From an uncultured Pseudomonadota bacterium (GTDB lineage: Bacteria; Pseudomonadota; Alphaproteobacteria; Rs-D84), in assembly GCA_902793005.1 (NCBI GenBank), contig CADBBQ010000003.1, forward strand, positions 1 to 50,842: a DNA stretch of 50,842 bases, given 5' to 3'. The translations under genes and the position numbers were made by a program. The notes beneath the pieces were generated by a model. It worked only from the letters and a program-made list of their open reading frames with translations. It was not told the DNA's origin and searched no databases. Positions 7,119 through 15,989 of the stretch are shown piece by piece. Every line of letters starts with the position of its first letter. The stretch's first letter is position 1.

Positions 7119-8657
7119 ATGGCGTTTGTATCTATGCCGCGTCAGGATTTATTAGAAGGCATCAAATCTTTGTCCGAGGAAAAAAATATCGATAAAGAAA
7201 TCGTTTTTGAATCATTGGAAATGGCGATTGCAAAAATCGCAAAACACAAATACGGCGAAGAATTTAATATCACGGCATCTATTGACCGTAAAAACGGCGC
7301 AATTCACACGCAACGCTTGTTCCAAGTCATTGAATCCCCGGAATCTGTGGGTGATGAATATGACCCAAACACAATGTTGACCGTGGCCCAGGCGAAAAAA
7401 TATTCCGACAATCCTGTTGTTGGTGAAACGGTTGTTGACCCATTACCGGAACCTGAATTTGGTCGTGTTGCGTTTCAAACAGCGCGTCAAATTATGATGA
7501 GTCGCGTCCGCGATGCCGAACGTGGCCATCAATACGAAGATTTCAAGGACGAGGTTGGTACAATCATCAACGGTGTTATCAAAAGAATCGAATTCGGTAA
7601 TGCATATGTTGATATCAATGGCAAGGCCGAAGGTTATATCAAAGGAACTGAAATGATTCCGGGCGAACGTTTGGGTGTTGGTGACCGTATTCGTGCATTA
7701 ATTATGGATGTTGAACGGTCGAATTCCGGTCCACAAATCTTTTTAACCCGTACACACCCGATGTTTATGGAAAAATTATTCTTCCAAGAAGTTCCAGAAA
7801 TTTACGAGGGTATTATTAAAATTCGTTCTGTATCACGTGCACCGGGTTCACACGCGAAAATTGCGGTTGAAACAAATGACCCATCGGTTGACGCGGTTGG
7901 TATGACCGTTGGTATCAAGGGAACACGTATTCAACCGGTTATCAATGAATGCCACGGTGAAAAAATCGATGTTATTTTGTATTCCGAAGACCCGGCTGTG
8001 TTTATCGTAAATGCAATGCAACCGGCCAAGGTCGCAAAAATCATTATCGACGAAGATAAACACAAGGCGGCTGTCGTTGTAAATCCGGACCAACAATCAT
8101 TGGCAATTGGTCGTCGTGGTCAAAATGTGCGTTTGGCATCTCAATTGACTGGTTGGGAAATCGATGTATTAAGCGAAGAAGAAGAACAAGAACGTCGTGC
8201 CAAAGAAGCCAAAGAAAAAACAGAATTGTTTATCCGTGGTTTGGATGTTGATGAAATGATTGCGCAAATCTTGATTAACGAAGGTTTCCGCACAATCGAA
8301 GAAATTGCGTTCGTTGATGTGTCTGAATTAGAATCAATCGAAAGTTTCAATTCCGAATTGGCGTCTGAATTGCAAAAACGTGCCAAAGATTACTTGGCTA
8401 AACAAGAACAAGAATATATCGACAAAGGTCACGCAATGGGTATGACGGATGATTTGTTGAACTTTTCATTTGTCCAACGCCCTGTTTTGCTGAAATTGGG
8501 CGAAAACGGAATCAAGACATTGTCTGATTTGGCGGATTTGGCGTCCGATGAATTGATTGAAATATTGGGCGAAGACGCGATGTCTATGCATTTGGCCGGT
8601 CGTATTATTATGAAGGCGCGTGAATTGGCATACGGTATCAGCAACGAAAACAAATAA
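7119..8657 (+). CDS. nusA: Transcription termination/antitermination factor NusA
   Basis: The protein has 512 residues with all NusA domains. The N-terminal RNA-polymerase-binding domain (about 1-130) is followed by an S1 domain ('GTIINGVIKRIEFGNAYVDI', from about 147). Two KH domains come next ('GMTVGIKGTRIQPVINE' and 'SLAIGRRGQNVRLASQLTGW'), and then two acidic helix-hairpin-helix repeats (about 365-510). It modulates RNA polymerase pausing and termination. AGGAG lies 7 bases before ATG. infB follows after 23 bases. rimP, which usually precedes nusA, is absent, and so is the YlxR gene often found between nusA and infB. Confidence 0.97.
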   Translation: MAFVSMPRQDLLEGIKSLSEEKNIDKEIVFESLEMAIAKIAKHKYGEEFNITASIDRKNGAIHTQRLFQVIESPESVGDEYDPNTMLTVAQAKKYSDNPVVGETVVDPLPEPEFGRVAFQTARQIMMSRVRDAERGHQYEDFKDEVGTIINGVIKRIEFGNAYVDINGKAEGYIKGTEMIPGERLGVGDRIRALIMDVERSNSGPQIFLTRTHPMFMEKLFFQEVPEIYEGIIKIRSVSRAPGSHAKIAVETNDPSVDAVGMTVGIKGTRIQPVINECHGEKIDVILYSEDPAVFIVNAMQPAKVAKIIIDEDKHKAAVVVNPDQQSLAIGRRGQNVRLASQLTGWEIDVLSEEEEQERRAKEAKEKTELFIRGLDVDEMIAQILINEGFRTIEEIAFVDVSELESIESFNSELASELQKRAKDYLAKQEQEYIDKGHAMGMTDDLLNFSFVQRPVLLKLGENGIKTLSDLADLASDELIEILGEDAMSMHLAGRIIMKARELAYGISNENK

Positions 8658-8680
8658 TTTAATCCAAAGGGGCAAATTTA

Positions 8681-11080
8681 ATGGCTACATTAACACTTGG
8701 AAAATCTGTGACATTGGGCGCGGTGCAAAGTAAAAAAGGCGACGCGGTGTTTGTTGAACGCCGTCGTCGTATCGTCGCCCCGGGCAGTCACGAATTGCGT
8801 GATGAACCGGAAAAACCGGTTGTTCAACATAATGCGGCCGATGAAAAATTGCGCGCCGTCTTAGAGGCCGCACGTGCCCGCGAAGAAGAACAAAAACGCC
8901 GCCAAGCCGCCGAGGCCGCCGAGGCCGCCGCGCGTGAGGCGGCGCGTGCGCGTGAAGCCGCCGAATACGAACAGGTTAAAAACCAATTAAACGCGCGTGT
9001 CGCGGATAATTCTGATGTGGAACCGGAACCAATGCCGGCACCGATTGCGACAAATGCGGCACCTGAACATAAAAAGCAACAGTTTTCTAATTATTCAAAA
9101 CCGGGTCGCAATAATAATGACGATGATGATATAAATCGCAAACCGAATAAATCATTTAAAAAAGATTTCAAAAAATCGGGCAAGATTTCTATCAATGATA
9201 TTATTATGGGTGGCAACGACGATGACGATGATGAAATCGAATTGCGTGGCGCAAATCGCCGCCGTTCCGAGGCATCGTTAAAACGTTTCCGTGAAAAAGC
9301 CCGCGCGGTGTTTTCTGCCCCACAAAAGGTTGAACGCGTTGTGAACTTGGGCGAAACGATTGTTGTCAAAGATTTGGCAAACGCTATGGCGGAAAAGGTT
9401 GGTAATGTTGTTAAAAAATTGATGGAAATGGGGATGATGGTATCCCAAAACCAATCAATTGATGCAGATACCGCGGAATTGATTGCGGGCGAATTTGGTG
9501 CAACCGTTAAACGTGTTGTTGTAAAACCATATGCCGACCAATTGGAACGCGAACCAAATCCGGAAAATTTGACTCCGCGTGCGCCAATCGTGACTGTTGT
9601 GGGACACGTTGACCACGGTAAAACATCACTGTTGGATGCGTTTCGTAATGCCAATGTGGTTGCTGGCGAGGCTGGCGGTATAACCCAACATATTTCATCG
9701 TACGAGGTTAAATCATCGTCCGGTCAAATGATTACATTTTTGGATACGCCCGGCCACGAAACATTTACCGCGATGCGTGCGCGTGGTGCGCAAATGGCGG
9801 ATATTGTTGTGTTGGTTGTTGCGGCAAATGATTCAATTATGCCCCAAACTATCGAGGCAATAAACCACATCCGTGCGGCCAAGGTTCCATTTATCGTTGC
9901 GATTAATAAATGCGACCTGCCCGAGGCTAATCCGGAAAAGGTTAAAATTGATTTGTTGCAACAAGAGGTCCAGGTTGAATCAATGGGTGGTGATGTTCAA
10001 TGTGTTGAAATTTCCGCCAAGAAAAAAACAAATCTGGATAAATTAGAAGAGGCTATTTTATTACAGGCCGCAATGATGGATTTGCGCGCTGACCCAACTA
10101 TGCCGGCGGTTGCCAACGTGGTCGAGGCTAAACAAGAACGCGGTCTGGGTGCGGTTGCAACCGTTATTATTCGCCAAGGCACATTGAAAATTGGTGATGT
10201 GTTTGTTGTTGGCGAAACATTTGGTCGTGTGCGTGGTTTGATAAATTCATTTGGTGAACGTGTAAAATCGGTCCACCCGGGGCAACCGGTTATGGTTTTG
10301 GGATTGGATTCGGTACCCGCTGCCGGTGATGAATTGCGGGTTATGGAAACCGAGGCCCAAACGCGCGAAGTTGCCGCGTATCGTGCACAACAAGCCAAAG
10401 ACAAAGCAAACGCGGTTAAACGCACATCATTGCAAGATTTGTTTGCTGCGCGCGATGAAACAAAAAAATTGACTTTGCCGGTTATTTTGCGTGCCGATGT
10501 CCAAGGTTCTGTCGAGGCTATTACCGATATGTTGCGTGGAATTAATTCTGACAAGGCGGCGGTTGATATTTTGTCGTCGGGTGTTGGTCAAATTACCGAG
10601 GGCGATATCAGATTGGCCACGGCATCTGGCGCGGTGATTATCGCGTTTAATGTTCGTGCCGACAGTACCGTTCGTGATATGGCGCGCAACAATGGTGTTG
10701 ATATTCGTTATCACAGTGTTGTGTATCGTATTACCGACGAAATCAAAGAAATTTTGTCTGGTAAATTGGCACCTGTTCACAAAGAAAACTTTATCGGATA
10801 CGCCGATGTTATCGCATTGTTTACGGTTGGCAAGGGAACGCGTGTTGCCGGTTGTCGTATGACCGAGGGCACAATCAAAAAAGATGCGTTCGTGCGTCTG
10901 TTGCGCGACAATGTTGTGATTTACGATGGTAAAATCGGCGAATTGCGTCGTGAAAAGAACGAGGTCAAAGAAGTATCCGGTGGCGTCGAATTCGGTATGA
11001 GTTTTGATAAATATAACGATATCAAAGAAGGCGACCGTGTCGAATGTTATGAAGTGACCGAGGTTCGCGCCGAATTATAA
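8681..11080 (+). CDS. infB: Translation initiation factor IF-2
   Basis: IF-2 is a GTPase that recruits fMet-tRNA to the 30S subunit and promotes subunit joining. The 799-residue protein begins with '[17 protein letters not shown]' and a long low-complexity Ala/Glu/Arg coiled-coil and Asp-rich linker (about 55-190). An IF2-N domain follows (about 225-275), and then the G domain: G1 'GHVDHGKTS' near 308, G3 'DTPGHETF', G4 'NKCD'. Domains II-IV run to the end. It follows nusA directly and is closed by a strong terminator; rbfA and truB, usual downstream partners, are not here, and truB lies near 39 kb. Confidence 0.97.
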   Translation: MATLTLGKSVTLGAVQSKKGDAVFVERRRRIVAPGSHELRDEPEKPVVQHNAADEKLRAVLEAARAREEEQKRRQAAEAAEAAAREAARAREAAEYEQVKNQLNARVADNSDVEPEPMPAPIATNAAPEHKKQQFSNYSKPGRNNNDDDDINRKPNKSFKKDFKKSGKISINDIIMGGNDDDDDEIELRGANRRRSEASLKRFREKARAVFSAPQKVERVVNLGETIVVKDLANAMAEKVGNVVKKLMEMGMMVSQNQSIDADTAELIAGEFGATVKRVVVKPYADQLEREPNPENLTPRAPIVTVVGHVDHGKTSLLDAFRNANVVAGEAGGITQHISSYEVKSSSGQMITFLDTPGHETFTAMRARGAQMADIVVLVVAANDSIMPQTIEAINHIRAAKVPFIVAINKCDLPEANPEKVKIDLLQQEVQVESMGGDVQCVEISAKKKTNLDKLEEAILLQAAMMDLRADPTMPAVANVVEAKQERGLGAVATVIIRQGTLKIGDVFVVGETFGRVRGLINSFGERVKSVHPGQPVMVLGLDSVPAAGDELRVMETEAQTREVAAYRAQQAKDKANAVKRTSLQDLFAARDETKKLTLPVILRADVQGSVEAITDMLRGINSDKAAVDILSSGVGQITEGDIRLATASGAVIIAFNVRADSTVRDMARNNGVDIRYHSVVYRITDEIKEILSGKLAPVHKENFIGYADVIALFTVGKGTRVAGCRMTEGTIKKDAFVRLLRDNVVIYDGKIGELRREKNEVKEVSGGVEFGMSFDKYNDIKEGDRVECYEVTEVRAEL

Positions 11081-11092
11081 AAAACAAAAAAT

Positions 11093-11123
11093 AAAAAAAG
11101 GGGGCACCTTGCCCCTTTTTTTA
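11093..11123 (+). terminator. Terminator of nusA-infB
   Basis: The stem GGGGCA/TGCCCC with a CCT loop is extended by an A run before it and an eight-T run after it. It begins 12 bases after the infB stop codon. Confidence 0.85.
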
Positions 11124-11138
11124 TTATGTTTTTTGTGA

Positions 11139-11144
11139 TATAAT
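11139..11144 (+). promoter_or_regulatory. -10 box of the small secreted protein gene
   Basis: A perfect TATAAT is followed by 7 bases and then ATG. The -35 region would fall in the T run of the infB terminator and is poor. With the usual 6-7 base distance the transcript would begin at or next to the start codon, i.e. a leaderless mRNA. Confidence 0.5.
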
Positions 11145-11151
11145 AGTGTGT

Positions 11152-11652
11152 ATGAAAAACAAAATTTTTGCGTTTTTATTGTTGTTTTTGTGTGCGCCGG
11201 CGTTTGCCGAATACGACGAATACGGAAATGTCGTGTCGGATTTTTCTGATGCGGTGGCGGAAAATATTCCGCAATATACCGACGATACAAATATTGATTG
11301 GTTCCGATTCAGTTCCGGCTATTATCAATTGGATGAAAGTGCGAAAAATCACGCAACGGGATTAAATCCGGGCGATTGGCGTGCATTTTATGATGAAACA
11401 AATGTCTTGGGGACCAGTACTTGCAACAATAAAAACACGGATGGAATATTTATCGCGGCCGAAAAAAGCGGTCCGAATTGTTGGTGTAAAATAATTGCAA
11501 CAACATCCGATGTTCATAAAAAAACGCCAACCAAGTGGGCATATCGTGGCGAATTTCGCAATGCCGCCGAGTGCGCAAATTTATGCACATATCGTTGTTC
11601 GTATAATTTTTTGGGCGACCCGGACTTTCGCGCCGAAATTTTTAATAAATAA
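11152..11652 (+). CDS. Small Cys-rich secreted protein of unknown function
   Basis: I do not recognise this 166-residue protein. It has a clear signal peptide (MKNKIFAFLLLFLCAPAFA, cleavage near residue 19). A mature part of acidic and aromatic character follows, with cysteines in the last third: 'TSTCNNK', 'PNCWCK', 'CANLCTYRC'. An even set of Cys in an exported protein suggests disulfides in the periplasm. No Shine-Dalgarno sequence precedes ATG 11152 (GTG 11146 is an alternative), and TATAAT ends 7 bases upstream, which suggests a leaderless message. It lies alone between two terminators. Confidence 0.7.
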   Translation: MKNKIFAFLLLFLCAPAFAEYDEYGNVVSDFSDAVAENIPQYTDDTNIDWFRFSSGYYQLDESAKNHATGLNPGDWRAFYDETNVLGTSTCNNKNTDGIFIAAEKSGPNCWCKIIATTSDVHKKTPTKWAYRGEFRNAAECANLCTYRCSYNFLGDPDFRAEIFNK

Positions 11653-11656
11653 ATCG

Positions 11657-11670
11657 CACTTTGAACTTTA
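11657..11670. repeat. Short ACTTTGAACTTT repeat
   Basis: One and a half copies of the ACTTTGA unit seen in longer tandem arrays near 97, 26251 and 49226. It sits between the stop of the small secreted protein and the adjacent terminator. Confidence 0.35.
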
Positions 11671-11699
11671 AAAAAATACCGGCAAAAGCCGGTTTTTTA
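11671..11699. terminator. Bidirectional terminator between convergent genes
   Basis: The stem ACCGGC/GCCGGT with loop AAAA is extended by an A run on the left and a T run on the right, so it can stop transcripts from both the small secreted gene (plus) and sspB (minus). It belongs to the CCGGC-4nt-GCCGG terminator family of this window and overlaps the sspB stop codon. Confidence 0.8.
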
Positions 11700-12164
11700 T
11701 TGTTGCTTTTTTTTACGAAATTCATCCAATGACACGACGCGTTTATCGTCCGGCACAGAATTTTTATTTTCATCCAACGGCAATTCCATATCGTTGTCCG
11801 CTGCGTCCGGGGATGATTTATGTTGAAATGTCAAAATGAAATCAACCGATGGGTCTTTGAATTCAACCAATGCCGAAAATGGCACACGGATAAAAAACGG
11901 CCGTCCGTCAAAAGTCAATTGCACGCCAAACTCTTTATCCGACACGTGCAAATTTGTATAAGAATATTGCAACACGATTGTCATAATATCGGGATAACGC
12001 ATACGCAAAAAATCCGGCAATTGCACACCCGCATCACGGGTTTTGAATGTGATGAAAAAATGCGACCCGTCGCCCAATCCGTTTATTTGTGCGTAAATCA
12101 GTGCATCTTTGACGACGGATTTTAACGCGTTATCTAATAACAATTGGTAATCGATTTTTGCCAT
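11697..12164 (-). CDS. sspB: ClpXP adaptor SspB, alphaproteobacterial type
   Basis: SspB tethers ssrA-tagged and other substrates to ClpXP for degradation. The 155-residue protein has the compact substrate-binding domain (about 1-115) with family-typical 'HFFITFKTRDAGVQLPDFL' and 'RYPDIMTIVLQYSY'. A disordered acidic linker follows, and the C-terminal 'VVSLDEFRKK' corresponds to the ClpX-docking tail. It starts 19 bases after recF stops, so recF and sspB are probably co-transcribed. Confidence 0.9.
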   Translation of the reverse strand: MAKIDYQLLLDNALKSVVKDALIYAQINGLGDGSHFFITFKTRDAGVQLPDFLRMRYPDIMTIVLQYSYTNLHVSDKEFGVQLTFDGRPFFIRVPFSALVEFKDPSVDFILTFQHKSSPDAADNDMELPLDENKNSVPDDKRVVSLDEFRKKKQQ

Positions 12165-12183
12165 ATTTGGAACCTTTTATATT

Positions 12184-13257
12184 TCAACGAATTATAGAAC
12201 TAATTTCGCCGTTCTTGCAAGCGACAAATACGGCACCCGGCACATCAATAAATGAATTTTTATCCAATCCCGTTGCCCAAACCTGGGTATGTGTATCATT
12301 TAATTTTTTAAATATTTTTGCGCGCGTCTCCGCATCCAGGTGTGCGGCGGCCTCGTCTAATAAAACGATACTGTCCTGTTTTGTTTTATTGTGCAATAAA
12401 TCCGTATGTGCCAATATCAAATCAAACAAAGCCTTTTTTTGTTGTCCGGTACTGGTTAATTTCACAGGCAGATTTAATTCGTTATTAAACATCCCAAAAT
12501 CAGATTTATGCGGTCCGTCCAATACCATTTTGTCGCCCACCAATTCGCGATTTTGTGATAAATATTTTCGATACTCGCGTTCCGCCGCGGCCGCCGGTAC
12601 ACCATCGATAATCATTTTTTCCAACATCCCATCCACCGATACACGACAAGACGACAAGAAAAAATTCACATTTCCGGCATATTGAACCCGTCCCGCCGCA
12701 ACGGCAATCGCCACGCCCGCCAATTGGTCGTCCAACGCATCCATCCAATATTTATCTGCGCCAGATTTTAATGCCGCCGCGCGTTCCGATAACAGTTTTG
12801 AAAATCTTGCACTGCGTCCAATGTGTGCCGGGTCAAAATTAGATGCCAAGCGGTCAAAAAACGCGCGTCGGTCGGCGGTTGCATCCACAAACAAACGGTC
12901 TTCGCGTGGGGAAATCCAAACAATCCGCAATAATTTTCCCAAATCTGCCAAAGGTGCGTTTTCATCATTTATTTTTGCGCGTCGATTATTGTCGCCCGGT
13001 GTAAAATATACCGCCAGGCAATCACCAGTTGCGATTTCGCCAAACACAGAAAATCCGCCGTTTCCGCCAAATCTGGCAATGTCCGACATATCGGCACCAC
13101 GCATTCCCCGGTCGCCAGATAACATTGACAGGGCTTCCAGTATTGCGGTTTTACCGGCACCATTTTCACCAATTATAATAATATTCTTTGCGTCACGAAC
13201 ATCAATGCGCGACGCCATATGATTACGAAAATCTGTAAGAGTTAGGCTATCAATCAT
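12184..13257 (-). CDS. recF: DNA replication and repair protein RecF
   Basis: RecF is an SMC-like ATPase that helps RecOR load RecA at gapped DNA. The 357-residue protein has 'DSLTLTDFRNH' at the N terminus, Walker A GENGAGKT (30-37), the ABC signature-like 'LTSTGQQKKAL' and Walker B 'IVLLDEAAAHLD'. The start is ATG 13257. The frame stays open further upstream, but that part is tRNA-Cys. Only 10 bases separate the tRNA 3' end from the start codon, with no Shine-Dalgarno sequence and no room for a promoter, so recF seems to depend on the tRNA transcript. It is not next to dnaA, dnaN or gyrB. Confidence 0.92.
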   Translation of the reverse strand: MIDSLTLTDFRNHMASRIDVRDAKNIIIIGENGAGKTAILEALSMLSGDRGMRGADMSDIARFGGNGGFSVFGEIATGDCLAVYFTPGDNNRRAKINDENAPLADLGKLLRIVWISPREDRLFVDATADRRAFFDRLASNFDPAHIGRSARFSKLLSERAAALKSGADKYWMDALDDQLAGVAIAVAAGRVQYAGNVNFFLSSCRVSVDGMLEKMIIDGVPAAAAEREYRKYLSQNRELVGDKMVLDGPHKSDFGMFNNELNLPVKLTSTGQQKKALFDLILAHTDLLHNKTKQDSIVLLDEAAAHLDAETRAKIFKKLNDTHTQVWATGLDKNSFIDVPGAVFVACKNGEISSIIR

Positions 13258-13267
13258 AATGGAATTT

Positions 13268-13341
13268 TGGAGGCCAGGGTCGGAATCGAACCGGCATACA
13301 AGGATTTGCAGTCCTCTGCATAACCACTCTGCCACCTGGCC
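13268..13341 (-). tRNA. tRNA-Cys (anticodon GCA)
   Basis: The minus strand folds as a 74-base tRNA with acceptor stem GGCCAGG/CCTGGCC, discriminator U, encoded CCA (13270-13268) and T-loop GGTTCGATTCC. The anticodon loop CTGCAAA carries GCA in an AGGA/TCCT stem. The U73 discriminator is the known identity element of tRNA-Cys. It is followed after 10 bases by recF in the same direction. Confidence 0.95.
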
Positions 13342-13355
13342 TTTGCTGTGCTTGC

Positions 13356-13384
13356 ATATTAAACAAAAAAAAGACCCTTTGCAA
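13356..13384 (-). promoter_or_regulatory. Promoter of tRNA-Cys-recF-sspB
   Basis: On the minus strand TTGCAA (13384-13379) and TAATAT (13361-13356) lie 17 bases apart, with the tRNA 5' end 15 bases downstream of the -10 box. No other promoter position is available for recF. Confidence 0.6.
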
Positions 13385-13430
13385 CATAAAATTTTGGGGC
13401 ATTTTGGGAATTTTACGATATTGATTTTTC

Positions 13431-13460
13431 TTGCGTAAATGTTTGTATTTATGTTATTAT
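13431..13460 (+). promoter_or_regulatory. Promoter of the tolC efflux operon
   Basis: TTGCGT (13431-13436) and TATTAT (13455-13460) are separated by 18 bases. The tolC ATG is at 13486, with a weak GAGAGAG purine run before it. Confidence 0.45.
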
Positions 13461-13485
13461 CAACTGGAAATCCGAGAGAGAATTT

Positions 13486-14808
13486 ATGAAAAAATATTGG
13501 TTGTTATTTGCTGTTTTGCCGTACGCGGCCTATGCGTCCGATGATTGTGCAAAATTGCGTACTGTTCCCGATACTGTTTTAACCCTGCAACAGGTCATAG
13601 ATTTTGGTTTGTGTCGCAATCCGCAAACATCTGCGGCATATGCGTCATATCGTTCGTCGCACTTTACAAAAAATGCCGCGTACGCGAATTATTTGCCGAA
13701 ATTGGATGCGCATATGTCGGCCGGACGTTTACATCGTGTGCACGATGATTGGGAATATGGTGGGTCGTTATCCGCATCGTATTTAATTTTTGATTTTGGT
13801 CGTCGTTCGTCAGATTTTGCGACTGCATTGGCGACATATCGTGCGGCGGGATTTGATTACGATGAAACGGTACAAAATTATATATATTCTGTGATTGGTG
13901 CGTATTACGAATTGTTAAATGCAAATGCGACGGTGGAATCCGCAAAGATGGCATTAACGGTTGCGCAAACCGCCAAAGATACCGCCGATAAAAAATTCAA
14001 GGCCGGCGCCGTGGCCAAGGCCGATGTGTACAAGGCGGACACAACGCTTGCATCCGCCGAATTAAAATTGGAACGCGCAAAAAATAATCGTGAAATTACC
14101 AAAGGGAACTTGCTAACTAAATTATCTTTCCCAGCGGACAACGAAATAACAATTGCCGATATGCCGGCATCTTTTGGCAGTGATGCCGAAAGCGAAGATA
14201 TAAACAAATTGATTGAAATTGCGCGTAAAAAGCGTCCCGATTTATTGCGTGCGACGGCAAACAAAGATGCTGCGTGGCATCGCCGCAACAGTGCGTTTTT
14301 GAAAAATTTGCCATCAATTTCCGTAACGGGGTCTGTGGATATGCGGGGCGATAATGTAGGTGGATTGTTTGATGATATATCGGGTCGTGCCGGTGGTTCG
14401 GTTGGTGTGTCGGTGTCTATGCCGATATTTGCCGGGTTTGCCAATATGTATAATGCGCGTGCCGCGTCTGCCAATTATGATGCGGCATCTGATAACGAGC
14501 GCGCCATATCAAACAATGCGATGATGGATGTGTTTACCGCGTATCAAAATTATAAAACCGCAAAAACGGTTTTGGAACAAACCGATGCATTGTTGAAATC
14601 TGCAACGGAAAGCGAACGCGTGACATCGGGAATGTATCGGGTTGGACGCGCAACAATGTTGGATTGGCAAACGGCGCAATCTGAATTGGTTGATGCGCGC
14701 AACCAACACAATGCGGCAAAATATGATTTGTATATAAAACGTGCGGCGGTTGCGCTGGCGATTGGTGATGTTCAATCAAAATTGGACGGAGAGACAGATG
14801 TGGAATAA
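13486..14808 (+). CDS. tolC: TolC-family outer membrane efflux channel
   Basis: The 440-residue protein has a signal peptide (to about residue 17) and two repeats of the outer membrane efflux protein family. The first begins 'TLQQVIDFGLCRNPQTSAAYAS', with 'YSVIGAYYELLNA' and a long helix. The second has 'VSVSMPIFAGFANMYNARAASANYDAA' and 'FTAYQNYKTAKTVLEQTDALL'. TolC trimers form the outer membrane and periplasmic tunnel for tripartite exporters. The next genes encode the adaptor and ABC transporter, so this channel most likely serves them. Its stop overlaps the adaptor gene by 11 bases. Confidence 0.93.
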   Translation: MKKYWLLFAVLPYAAYASDDCAKLRTVPDTVLTLQQVIDFGLCRNPQTSAAYASYRSSHFTKNAAYANYLPKLDAHMSAGRLHRVHDDWEYGGSLSASYLIFDFGRRSSDFATALATYRAAGFDYDETVQNYIYSVIGAYYELLNANATVESAKMALTVAQTAKDTADKKFKAGAVAKADVYKADTTLASAELKLERAKNNREITKGNLLTKLSFPADNEITIADMPASFGSDAESEDINKLIEIARKKRPDLLRATANKDAAWHRRNSAFLKNLPSISVTGSVDMRGDNVGGLFDDISGRAGGSVGVSVSMPIFAGFANMYNARAASANYDAASDNERAISNNAMMDVFTAYQNYKTAKTVLEQTDALLKSATESERVTSGMYRVGRATMLDWQTAQSELVDARNQHNAAKYDLYIKRAAVALAIGDVQSKLDGETDVE

Positions 14809-15979
14809 AATCAAAGGAATTTTTTCGTGGATGTGGCGCCATAAATGGTGGTCTTTGGCGATAATTGCTGTCGTTGTATTGGGATTTATATTTTGGGGCG
14901 GTGCAAAAAAATCGGGCGCGCGTGGCGCATTTGTCACAATCGATATATCGCGTGGGGACCTGGAACAGGTGGTCAGTGCCACGGGCGAAATCAGCCCTGT
15001 TAACACCGTAAATGTTGGGTCCCAAGTTTCCGGCACAATCGAAGAAATATTTGTTGATTATAATTCCAAAGTTAAACAAGGCGATGTTTTATTAAAAATA
15101 GAACCATCGGTATTAAAATCTTCTGTGACCGAGGCTCGTGCCGCGTTAGATTCTGCGAAATCGCAAATGAATTTGGCGAAATCTGATTATATTCGCAACA
15201 AATCTTTATACGCCGACGGTTTTATTGCACGTGCAGAAATGGAACAATCACAATCGCAATACGAACAAGCTGCCGCCGCTGTGACCCGTGCGCAATCCCA
15301 ATATGACAAAGCCATAACAAATTTAGGTTATGCAACAATTACATCCCCGGTTGATGGTACCGTTATATCGCGCAAGGTTGATAAAGGCCAAACCGTTGCG
15401 GCATCTTTCCAAACGCCAGACTTGTTTGAAATTGCCGAAGATTTAACAAAAATGCAAATTGAAACCGCGGTATCCGAGGCCGATATTGGTATGATTCAAC
15501 AGGGTCAATCTGTGCATTTTACGGTTGATGCATATCCGGGAAATACTTTTTCGGGCGTTGTGCGTCAAATCAGATTATCGCCCACAACAACATCAAATGT
15601 GGTGGTATATACTGTTGTGATTGATGTTGATAACGAAAAATTGTTGTTGATGCCGGGAATGACTGCGTTTGTCACAATTGTTGTTAATCGTGCCGAAGAA
15701 GCCTGGTATGCACCAAATTCTGCGTTTTTGGTAAAAAGTTTTGCAAATATCGACCCGGCCGCCGCAAATGTATCTCCGGAAAATCATCTGGCGATTTTGC
15801 GTGATAAACAGGTTGTTATGTTGGAATATAAAAAAGGACTGGTGACGGCCACCGAAACGCAGATTATTTCAAACGAAATAATCCCGGGCGATAAAATCAT
15901 TGTTGGCCGTGTTGGTCAAGAATCATCAACAAAAAAATCAACAATGCGTTCACGTCCGATGGGCGGCGGTCCAATGTAA
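14798..15979 (+). CDS. macA: MacA-like periplasmic adaptor (HlyD/RND adaptor family)
   Basis: The 393-residue adaptor has one N-terminal membrane anchor (about residues 15-38). The lipoyl-like half-domain 'GEISPVNTVNVGSQVSGTIEEIFVD' is followed by a coiled-coil hairpin (about 95-170), the second half-motif 'ATITSPVDGTVISRKVDKGQTV' and then beta-barrel domains. MacA-type adaptors link a MacB ABC transporter to TolC for export of macrolides, peptides or lipids. ATG 14798 is chosen because GGAG lies just before it; the frame is open upstream, inside tolC. The C-terminal tail 'RSRPMGGGPM' is of low complexity. Confidence 0.88.
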   Translation: MWNKIKGIFSWMWRHKWWSLAIIAVVVLGFIFWGGAKKSGARGAFVTIDISRGDLEQVVSATGEISPVNTVNVGSQVSGTIEEIFVDYNSKVKQGDVLLKIEPSVLKSSVTEARAALDSAKSQMNLAKSDYIRNKSLYADGFIARAEMEQSQSQYEQAAAAVTRAQSQYDKAITNLGYATITSPVDGTVISRKVDKGQTVAASFQTPDLFEIAEDLTKMQIETAVSEADIGMIQQGQSVHFTVDAYPGNTFSGVVRQIRLSPTTTSNVVVYTVVIDVDNEKLLLMPGMTAFVTIVVNRAEEAWYAPNSAFLVKSFANIDPAAANVSPENHLAILRDKQVVMLEYKKGLVTATETQIISNEIIPGDKIIVGRVGQESSTKKSTMRSRPMGGGPM

Positions 15980-15989
15980 TGGTGAATAA

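Noticed and set aside
13258..13335. N-terminal extension of RecF to 13335
   Set aside because: The extra 26 codons are the tRNA-Cys gene read in frame; RecF homologues begin at the residues encoded from 13257.
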